Assembly (NCBI RefSeq): GCF_038630985.1
Contig: NZ_CP152049.1
Coordinates: forward strand, 6,811,501-6,875,500
From: Paenibacillus sp. FSL H8-0548
GTDB taxonomy: Bacteria > Bacillota > Bacilli > Paenibacillales > Paenibacillaceae
Length of the DNA stretch: 64,000 nucleotides
Direction of reading: 5' to 3'
Below, piece after piece: positions 55,301 through 61,683 of the stretch. Each line of letters starts with the position of its first letter. Within the stretch, counting starts at the first letter, position 1. The position numbers were made by a program, and so were the translations under genes. The notes under the pieces were generated by a model, which searched no databases, was not told the origin of the DNA, and worked only from the letters and a program-made list of their open reading frames with translations.

Positions 55301-56773
55301 AGAAATTCCACCATAGTAATTGCCTGCTGCATCGCGAATTGCTCGATTGCCTATCGTAACATAATATTTTGTATTATTGACGAATGACTTAGCAGGCTCT
55401 CCGCCAACTAATTTATTTGGATCAATCGTTAATTCATAAGTTCCCCCGCCCGTCACTCGCTCCGAGGTAATCGGTATGCTGCGGAATAATGAGCCATTTG
55501 CTGATTCTCTAATCTCAATGGCTCCGCTGCTTGGAAATACAGGCTCATTAAAACTAATTTTCAACAATGCGTTTAGACTTGTTATGGTTCCTCCGGATGC
55601 AGGAGATACAGCTGTCGCACTTGGAGGAATCTTCTCATTGCCTGGATCCGTGCTGAAATTCCATATGGATGCTCCACCGATACCATGATACCACTCACTG
55701 CCATTTGGATCATGCTGCGTGAAGGCTCCTGCATCTATCAACACATAATAACCAGTATTTGCTTCAAAATTGGTGATTGGCGTAATTTTTACCTCATTAT
55801 TGGTTACAACCACTCTCGATGAAAGAGCAGGAATACGATCAAACGTAGTATTATTGCTAATGCGGCGTATTTCGATATATTTGTCTGGGCGAGCCTTAAC
55901 GTCCTTATCGAAGGCAATCCCAAGAGTGGCGCTAACTGGAACAGACGTCGCATTATCCGCAGGTATAAACGCTCCCGTCACATTTACTGGCGCTGTCGCT
56001 GTAGTAAAGCTCCAAGCTGTGCCGCTATATAGATTCCCAGCTGCATCTTGGAAGGCAGTGCCTGGAATCGTCACAGTGTACAACGTGTTTGGCTGGAGAG
56101 CTGCCGACGGCTGAATAACGATCTCGTTCGTTCCGCTGCCCCTTACAGCATTAGACGTAACGGTAATATCTCTAATATCCTCCGTTGATCTCAACTGAAT
56201 ACTGCCGCTTGCAACATAAACAGTCTCATCAAAGGTCAAAATAATTGGCGTCGTTACTGGAATAGCTCCCGTAGTTGGAATTTGTTTCGTAAGTAAAGGC
56301 CTCTTCACATCAATTTCTGCCACGGTCCTAAAATTCCAGCTGCTTGCGCTATTGATACCCACATATCCCGCGCCGTTAGATGCATTTACAAATGCGCCTG
56401 CATCCACTAATACATAATAATTCGTATTCAACGCAAAATTATATGTAGGGTCTATGGTCACAATCCGCTGCGTCGCATCGATCCAAACTCGATTTGATGT
56501 TACTGGTATGGTTTCTATCAGACTGCTTGTCCCGTATTCATAAATAGAAATCGATGTTGAACTAGAGCCTTTGTTAATATTCTCATCAAAGGTCATTTTC
56601 AAATCAGCCGTTATGAGCACGTTAGTTAAATCATCAGCTGGACTCAGGCTTAATACGACCGGCCCTGTAGCTGCTGCTGCTGCTTGCTGCGGGTTTGAGG
56701 CCCAGCCAGCCAGACTTATTTGAAGCAACAGCATGACTGCAATAAATGTTGACAGCTTGCTAGTTCGATTCAT
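52388..56773 (-). CDS. Giant SLH-anchored protein with Ig-like and SwmB-like repeats
   Basis: A 1,461-residue secreted protein. Signal peptide (residues ~1-35), about five Ig-like (Big_5 type) repeats of ~115 residues to ~625 (each with L-K-I-S-F-N-E-x-V-like and Y-Y-V-x-I-D-A-G-A-F-like motifs), about five SwmB-like repeats to ~1,060 (I-T-L-S-F-S-K-D-L, V-I-L-T-L-S-S-P-L), a linker domain, then three SLH motifs over the last ~180 residues (D-L-G-N-H-W-A-A-S-S-I, N-A-S-I-T-R-G-E-F-A, ... I-T-R-Q-E-M-A-V-M-M). SLH domains bind pyruvylated wall polymer. The second ATG (56773) has the better spacing from GAGGAG. Confidence 0.9.
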   Translation of the reverse strand: MNRTSKLSTFIAVMLLLQISLAGWASNPQQAAAAATGPVVLSLSPADDLTNVLITADLKMTFDENINKGSSSTSISIYEYGTSSLIETIPVTSNRVWIDATQRIVTIDPTYNFALNTNYYVLVDAGAFVNASNGAGYVGINSASSWNFRTVAEIDVKRPLLTKQIPTTGAIPVTTPIILTFDETVYVASGSIQLRSTEDIRDITVTSNAVRGSGTNEIVIQPSAALQPNTLYTVTIPGTAFQDAAGNLYSGTAWSFTTATAPVNVTGAFIPADNATSVPVSATLGIAFDKDVKARPDKYIEIRRISNNTTFDRIPALSSRVVVTNNEVKITPITNFEANTGYYVLIDAGAFTQHDPNGSEWYHGIGGASIWNFSTDPGNEKIPPSATAVSPASGGTITSLNALLKISFNEPVFPSSGAIEIRESANGSLFRSIPITSERVTGGGTYELTIDPNKLVGGEPAKSFVNNTKYYVTIGNRAIRDAAGNYYGGISSTTDWSFTVAQDTVRPTLSILNPLNNAVSVGLGQEFTALFSEAIRKGDTGAIIFYPIGNNSNLQPIAASFHVHGNNNQLLVIKPNEALIANTEYYVTIDASAVTDLAGNTFAGILNEYQWTFRTFGSDTVAPIISKLEWSGSTITMSYNESLNIYAVPSEGSFYVTVNGAPRGVTSVQIKGEAVILTLASPIVAGQLVKLSYSKAATGLIQDTSGNQALSFANQDVIGAKDTTAPTIIGGNASGSAITLSFSKDLMPVNSYAYLQFSVVAGGVAYSTTSISSTGSNVLLTINGTIQSYQNLYVTYAPGSYPIRDAAGNYLAAVSNYSVSSVPDTATPTLQSVSVSSNIVTLKYNKSLNIQSVPYVGQYNVLVDNSVRSVIQVRISGDSVLLTLSSAVTAGQIVTVSYLASMTLLMDLAGNAAPSFNNATTGGGSGIGQNGTIYGIIAKGSTITLTFAESLNSSYVPSTVQFSVNAGNYTKTISKVELGGSSVILTLSSPLAVGEIVTVTYYSSSSGLRTNGGVAINSFTNLSAANQTTLIDGLTGDYEASAGGGVGLKASAATTATDVSPAGVQAKRYSVTSEKVLTAFQTARSAGLAVPRVAFQVPAAEPAAIVSVPISTLDTAYRLNASSVFAVQYGDITYELQLNAADFTNINTLLNGNSASGQLLIRIDQGLSSLTGTISSKINSSNTNLLAGPYHFNVAVVSGSVQKDINSFNSYVSRTIQTYQNVDSSKTAVVWFDPTTGVLSYVPTEISTSAGKTNVTFKRKGNSAYALVSNSSTFTDLGNHWAASSIYPMSRKFIVEGRSATKFEPNASITRGEFATYIAKGLGLTSDKTAAAKYKDVNVNTAMGAYIGAASAAGIVAGNTDGTFRPNNPITRQEMAVMMIRAAKVAGLTVELPNSASSYLQKYTDRAKVGAWAQSDMAKSVYIGVISGKTTTTLSPLTNATRAEGTVMLLRLLQKVKFLTP

Positions 56774-56872
56774 TTCCATTCACTCCTCAAAAAATTACAC
56801 TCGTACTTTATTTGTCGGTTAGTTGACATGAAATATTTAGGTTAAACTCCTTATTTGTGTTGTTCGGCAAAC

Positions 56873-56971
56873 AAGGTGAAACGGCTATCGCCGTCCTTTG
56901 GCGGCACCAGCGCGTTTCATTCCGGAGAAATATAGAGAAAGTATGGTGAAATGATCTACTTTCCTATATTT
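56873..56971 (+). repeat. Dispersed double-hairpin repeat, copy 4
   Basis: 99 nt, the best-preserved copy for hairpin 2 (AAATATAGAGAAAGTAT ... CTACTTTCCTATATTT). Unlike the others it is not between convergent genes: it lies between metK and the SLH gene, both minus, about 100 bp upstream of the SLH start. It still abuts a terminator A-tract, that of metK. Confidence 0.88.
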
Positions 56972-56972
56972 A

Positions 56973-57022
56973 AAAAAAGCTGTCAACAGAGTAGTTTTGC
57001 TACTTGTTGACAGCTTTTTTTA
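56973..57022. terminator. Intrinsic terminator of metK
   Basis: AAGCTGTCAACA and TGTTGACAGCTT pair, with a nested AGTAG/CTACT stem, flanked by long A- and T-tracts. Confidence 0.9.
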
Positions 57023-57061
57023 ATGTGATATAGAAATCATCTTGAAAGACTAATCTAGAAT

Positions 57062-58276
57062 TTATACTCCGCTTTGAACGCCAGCGTCTGCTTTAAGCTT
57101 CTCTGCTTTGTCCACACGTTCCCAAGGAAGATCAACATCTGTACGGCCAAAATGACCATATGCAGCTGTCTGTCTGTAGATTGGACGACGCAGATCAAGC
57201 ATTTTGATAATGCCTGCAGGACGAAGATCAAAGTTGCTTGTGATCAGATCAACGAGCTTATCCTCACCGATTTTGCCCGTACCATAAGTGTCCACATTGA
57301 TGGATACTGGTTGAGCAACACCGATAGCATATGCCAATTGAATTTCACATTTGTCTGCAAGTCCTGCAGCTACGATGTTCTTAGCTACATAACGAGCAGC
57401 ATATGCTGCCGAACGGTCAACTTTTGTCGGATCCTTGCCGGAGAATGCGCCGCCGCCATGACGAGCATAGCCGCCATACGTATCAACGATAATTTTACGG
57501 CCAGTCAAGCCTGCATCACCTTGAGGTCCGCCAATAACAAAACGGCCAGTAGGGTTGATGAAGTATTTCGTATCTGCATCAAGCCATTCCACAGGAACGA
57601 CTGGCTTGATAACATGCTCAAGAATATCTTGTTGAATTTGCTCTAAGGTAATTTCTTCTGCATGCTGCGTGGAAACAACAATCGTGTCTACGCGTACTGG
57701 CTTGCCATCTGCGTACTCAATCGTAACTTGCGTTTTACCATCTGGACGAAGGTAATCAAGTGTCTCGTTCTTACGAACTTCAGACAAACGACGGGCAATA
57801 CGATGTGAAAGAGCAATAGGAAGCGGCATAAGCTCAGGCGTTTCGTTTGTTGCAAAACCAAACATAAGTCCTTGATCGCCTGCACCGATATCTTCATTTT
57901 CCAATTTCATATCTTTGCCATCACGAGTTTCCAGTGCTGCGTTAACGCCTTGGGCGATATCAGCTGACTGCTCATTAAGCGATGTCAAAACAGCACATGT
58001 GCTGGAGTCAAAGCCATATTTGGCACGTGTGTAACCAATTTCCTTAATCGTGCGGCGCGCAATAGCTGAAATATCAACATAATCCGCTTTGCTGCTAATT
58101 TCTCCAATTACCAAAACAAGACCAGTAGCTACAGAAACCTCACAAGCGACACGTGCAAATGGATCTGCTTCTAGAAATGCATCTAAGACAGCATCGGATA
58201 TTTGATCACAGATCTTATCCGGATGGCCTTCAGTTACTGATTCCGATGTGAACAAGTGGCGTCCTTTAACCGACAT
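57062..58276 (-). CDS. metK: S-adenosylmethionine synthetase
   Basis: A 404-residue enzyme making SAM from methionine and ATP. Motifs [19 protein letters not shown] and G-G-G-A-F-S-G-K-D are all present. I chose ATG 58276, preceded by TAGGAGG at good spacing; the longer reading to 58426 would start inside the upstream promoter. Its product is the methyl donor for FliB-type methylation. No S-box motif was found upstream; instead a promoter and a terminator hairpin are present. Confidence 0.97.
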   Translation of the reverse strand: MSVKGRHLFTSESVTEGHPDKICDQISDAVLDAFLEADPFARVACEVSVATGLVLVIGEISSKADYVDISAIARRTIKEIGYTRAKYGFDSSTCAVLTSLNEQSADIAQGVNAALETRDGKDMKLENEDIGAGDQGLMFGFATNETPELMPLPIALSHRIARRLSEVRKNETLDYLRPDGKTQVTIEYADGKPVRVDTIVVSTQHAEEITLEQIQQDILEHVIKPVVPVEWLDADTKYFINPTGRFVIGGPQGDAGLTGRKIIVDTYGGYARHGGGAFSGKDPTKVDRSAAYAARYVAKNIVAAGLADKCEIQLAYAIGVAQPVSINVDTYGTGKIGEDKLVDLITSNFDLRPAGIIKMLDLRRPIYRQTAAYGHFGRTDVDLPWERVDKAEKLKADAGVQSGV

Positions 58277-58328
58277 CCGTATCAACCTCCTACAACCTGA
58301 ATATGAAATAAGTGCGGATACCCTACAC

Positions 58329-58360
58329 AAAAAATGAACCTTTTCCCGTAGGAAAAGGTT
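58329..58360 (-). terminator. Terminator hairpin in the metK leader
   Basis: On the minus strand AACCTTTTCC-TACG-GGAAAAGGTT, a perfect 10-bp stem, is followed by CATTTTTTG. It lies between the TTGACA/TATCAT promoter and metK, so it is either an attenuator or the end of the SASP transcript. Confidence 0.8.
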
Positions 58361-58384
58361 GTTTGACAACTCTTCTAAAACAGT

Positions 58385-58413
58385 ATGATACCGAAAATGT
58401 CGCTTAGTGTCAA
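58385..58413 (-). promoter_or_regulatory. Sigma-A promoter upstream of metK
   Basis: TTGACA (58408-58413) and TATCAT (58385-58390) separated by exactly 17 bp on the minus strand, just after the SASP stop codon. Confidence 0.75.
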
Positions 58414-58435
58414 TGGACGCCAGCATTTTTAGTAA

Positions 58436-58714
58436 TTAATGGTAGCCGCCAAGCACAGATTCGGCTTGAGCAATTAATCTTCTAGTAATTTCACCGCCTA
58501 CAGAGCCGGCTTGACGTGTGGATAAAGACGACCATTGAACCGTTTGTCCGCCTCCAGCCCCGGAGCTCGCTCCCAGCTCACCGGCAAACTCTGTATCAGC
58601 AGCATTACCGGCATAGACACTTGACGTAAGGCCAAATTCTGCTGCAATTTCATACTTCATTTGATTTAATGCAGCTTTGCATGTAGGCACTACCACTTTA
58701 TTCGAACGACTCAT
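58436..58714 (-). CDS. Alpha/beta-type small acid-soluble spore protein
   Basis: A 92-residue DNA-coating spore protein. The first family segment is A-A-L-N-Q-M-K-Y-E-I-A-A-E-F-G, which includes the E-I-A region cut by the GPR protease at germination, and the second is V-G-G-E-I-T-R-R-L. A ~35-residue Gly/Ser/Ala-rich insert lies between them, longer than usual, and there is a Cys near the N-terminus. ATG at 58714 follows GGAGGTG. It shows the host forms endospores. Confidence 0.88.
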   Translation of the reverse strand: MSRSNKVVVPTCKAALNQMKYEIAAEFGLTSSVYAGNAADTEFAGELGASSGAGGGQTVQWSSLSTRQAGSVGGEITRRLIAQAESVLGGYH

Positions 58715-58827
58715 AAAATGACACCTCCACTGAATGTTGGAACACAATGATATTGTGTGCCGCAGCATTCTTTTTGAAGCGTATAATCTATTGTCAGTTC
58801 GGGTAAATTGTAGGCTATAGCTCCAAA

Positions 58828-59316
58828 TTATTGCAACGTATAGCTCCCTTTAACCAACACGGTCAGACCATTCTTTTGATTAGGATCTGGCAATATGCCT
58901 CGCCCTTCTCGCGGAAATAAAAGTAAATGGTTAGTAGGGATCGATTTTCCTTTAGTCAAATCCGTTCCACCTGTAAGATCTGCAATCCCACTTGCATCAG
59001 AACTGTAGGCTATAGCTTTGCCTACTCTTACAATAACCTCAGTGCCTTGTCCAGCCATTAGCGTCTTTCCTGCTGGTACGATTACGACCTCTAGCGTCGA
59101 GTCTGCGACAGGTGCCGTTCCGCCTCCTACAGCGCCACCGCTTAATTTGGCAAGCTGCTCATCTACATAGCTTTTAGTAACGACTGGGTCTTGAACAGAG
59201 CCCGGCGTCAGCGCGTTTGATTCGGCCTCTAGAGGCGAAGCAAAGTTCACGCCGACCCACACCCCAGCCCCTATCAACACAACTGCTGCGATCCCACGTA
59301 GTACCTTTTGTTTCAC
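58828..59316 (-). CDS. Small exported protein of unknown function
   Basis: A 162-residue protein with a basic start and hydrophobic signal or anchor (~residues 6-27). A linker (V-V-T-K-S-Y-V-D-E-Q-L-A-K-L) leads to a compact beta-rich domain (residues ~70-162; L-E-V-V-I-V-P-A-G-K-T-L, H-L-L-L-F-P-R-E-G-R-G). Not recognised. GTG 59316 has GAGGAG 8 nt upstream. It lies between the large secreted protein and the SASP gene and probably acts at the cell surface. Confidence 0.7.
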   Translation of the reverse strand: MKQKVLRGIAAVVLIGAGVWVGVNFASPLEAESNALTPGSVQDPVVTKSYVDEQLAKLSGGAVGGGTAPVADSTLEVVIVPAGKTLMAGQGTEVIVRVGKAIAYSSDASGIADLTGGTDLTKGKSIPTNHLLLFPREGRGILPDPNQKNGLTVLVKGSYTLQ

Positions 59317-59393
59317 TCGGAAGTCTCCTCTCAATCTAGCATCTCCTATTAAGATACTAGATTTAAGTAGGAGAAACCAGTTTTTTAATATTA

Positions 59394-61478
59394 TTAGTGC
59401 GATCCATCAAGCCAGTTCGTAACAGGTGAGAATGTAATCGGCATAGAAGCTAATTTCTTACGGTTTCCATTAAAGGATTCATAAATATTCAGCTGGTACT
59501 CATTCCAAAATAAGGTTTCTCCCATTTCTTTGTTCAAATCACTGTAATTGGCTCCAGCTTTCCATTTCAAGCTATTTTCAGCTTTGCCTTCAAGATCAAT
59601 CACCTGAGAAATAAGAACTTGGTTTGTTGCTTCATGTTCAATTTCGAATGAAAATTGTGATTGCGTATATCCATCAAAATTTATATCTTTTTGAACATCA
59701 GCGCCTGCTTTTATATCCATACGTGTACCATTCAACCAAACATTAAAATAGTTCATGTTGATGGTATATGGTCCAACCTTCAGACCTCTGAAGTTAGTAT
59801 CAGCCATTTTCTCTTCAGGAAGGACAAACTGTGCCGCGCGTAAATAACCTCTTGCAGCTTCAGCACCTTGAAGCAAGCCTTTGTCGTCAAAAGCTTCTCC
59901 CATTAGGAGCTGAATACCAGAACGTTCAACATTTTGTGGAAGCTCTGTCCAAACGATAAGCTGGTCTTTGCTTTCTGATTTCACTGCATTCGTAGCTTTT
60001 GTAAACTTAGCCTCATAGAGATTACCATCGCTTGTTTTAAAATATCCAGCTAATAGCGGTAATGAACCAATTCTTTTTTGCTTATTTGTCATCTCGATGT
60101 ATACAGCGTACATATCTGTTTTTTCGCCACTATATGTTTTCACATCAGTTACAAGTGCGTTATAAGGAGCACCATTATTTTGCTGAACAAATACTGCGCC
60201 TAACTCCACTTTCTTAACAGGTACGATCGTTGAACGAGTAAGTTCGCCAATTTCCGTCACTGTTTCTCCAGCCTTCTGAGAAAGACTTATTTTGAATTTT
60301 TTCCAAGTATAGTTATAAGGGATAGATCCCACATAACTAATCGTTGTTGAGGCACCTGGAGCTAATCCAATGTCGCCTACTTTCTTAATTGCTTTGACTT
60401 CCAGCTTAATATTGTCATCAACAATGAGCAATCCTGTTAAATCAGGTAAAGGCAGATATACTGAACCATTATTCCTTACGATTAAATCTGCAATTACATT
60501 ATCATCATTATTCCAAGGCAGTCTTTGTACTGCACTCAACTCTACTTCATAAGTACCATCGTCATTAGTAAAGGTTGTTTTAGTCGATGTGGATGTCGTA
60601 GTTGTCACTTTAAAAGGGATATCAAAAATAACAACCGGCAGTTCAACTTTGTTCGTTTCTGCACCGACATTATTCGTTACAATTAGCTTCCAACCACTTG
60701 TTGCAACTGATAAAGGAATCGATCCCGTTAGTTGTACTGCGTTAAGTACAGATGGTTCTAAGGTTAACGTTTCATCCGATTTATTTCTTAAAGATAACTT
60801 ATATAATCCATTAGCTGTTTGGGCATAATAATTATATTGAGGTAATGCAACACCAAACTTCCCAGTATTTCGTGCAACATAAGTCAAATTGAAGTTATAG
60901 TTTTTAGCAGACTTGGTTACGTTAATTTGATCAATACGAATATTTACTAAAGAGTTATTTGCCAATACACCCTTAAAACCACCTGATTTAACAAAATTTG
61001 AATATCCTTTTGGGAAAGTAAACTGTCCAATCGTTTTCTCATAACCAGACACACTAAAATCAAATTTAATAAGATTTACTACAAGCTGATCCAACGTAAC
61101 TTTCGAACCAACTTCACTGTAATAAGTTAAGGTAGTCGTCGTTTTAGGAAGAACTTTTTTCTTTTTATCTGCATCCAGCAAAGACAAAGTATATTTTGTT
61201 CCACCTGCGGTTTTTAATCGAACCCAATAATCAACTAAATTAATAGCGCTACTGTCACCATTATAGATGGAAAAAGTAAAACTAGCTGTAGCACCGCTTG
61301 CGCTTGGAATTAAATTCGCATCCGTTAATTGTATGTAGGATGCCTTGGTAATACTTACCTTCTTAAAAACAGTGGCTGCGGCTGCGACAGTCTTCGGTAC
61401 AGGAACAGTGCTTACTAGTAAAGCTAATGTAAGGAAGAACGTTAATAGGATAGGTATTCTTCTAAAACCCATTTGCAT
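59394..61478 (-). CDS. Large secreted beta-rich protein of unknown function
   Basis: A 694-residue protein with a signal peptide (R-R-I-P, hydrophobic core, cut near V-A-A-A-A) and no anchor, SLH or LPXTG motif. The body repeats a pattern of about 120-150 residues in which a Y-x-L-P-L-P or G-V-A-L-P-Q-Y strand is followed by a tyrosine/lysine-rich stretch, suggesting tandem beta-sandwich domains. Low Cys and high Lys/Thr/Asn fit a surface protein. It follows the S-layer-like gene on the same strand. No family name is offered. ATG follows GGAG by 10 nt. Confidence 0.75.
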   Translation of the reverse strand: MQMGFRRIPILLTFFLTLALLVSTVPVPKTVAAAATVFKKVSITKASYIQLTDANLIPSASGATASFTFSIYNGDSSAINLVDYWVRLKTAGGTKYTLSLLDADKKKKVLPKTTTTLTYYSEVGSKVTLDQLVVNLIKFDFSVSGYEKTIGQFTFPKGYSNFVKSGGFKGVLANNSLVNIRIDQINVTKSAKNYNFNLTYVARNTGKFGVALPQYNYYAQTANGLYKLSLRNKSDETLTLEPSVLNAVQLTGSIPLSVATSGWKLIVTNNVGAETNKVELPVVIFDIPFKVTTTTSTSTKTTFTNDDGTYEVELSAVQRLPWNNDDNVIADLIVRNNGSVYLPLPDLTGLLIVDDNIKLEVKAIKKVGDIGLAPGASTTISYVGSIPYNYTWKKFKISLSQKAGETVTEIGELTRSTIVPVKKVELGAVFVQQNNGAPYNALVTDVKTYSGEKTDMYAVYIEMTNKQKRIGSLPLLAGYFKTSDGNLYEAKFTKATNAVKSESKDQLIVWTELPQNVERSGIQLLMGEAFDDKGLLQGAEAARGYLRAAQFVLPEEKMADTNFRGLKVGPYTINMNYFNVWLNGTRMDIKAGADVQKDINFDGYTQSQFSFEIEHEATNQVLISQVIDLEGKAENSLKWKAGANYSDLNKEMGETLFWNEYQLNIYESFNGNRKKLASMPITFSPVTNWLDGSH

Positions 61479-61634
61479 TTTTATTTCACTCCGTATCTTT
61501 TGGTATACCTATCTAGACGCAAACAGCGAACAATAAGTTTCGCAAATATATATTTTTATATATCAACTCCCTATATCGTTAGTTTTAATTATTCATATGT
61601 ATAATATATCTTTTTATTATGAACTGCGTATGAA

Positions 61635-61672
61635 CAAAAAAAAGGCCGAGAGTTAGACTCTCAGCCTTTCTT
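61635..61672 (-). terminator. Intrinsic terminator of the S-layer-like gene
   Basis: GGCTGAGAGT and ACTCTCGGCC form a 10-bp stem with a 3-nt loop, followed by TTTTTTTG on the minus strand. Confidence 0.88.
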
Positions 61673-61683
61673 CTTACAGATGA

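Noticed and set aside
58277..58435. SAM-I (S-box) riboswitch ahead of metK
   Set aside because: The conserved S-box core is not visible and the leader is only ~100 nt.
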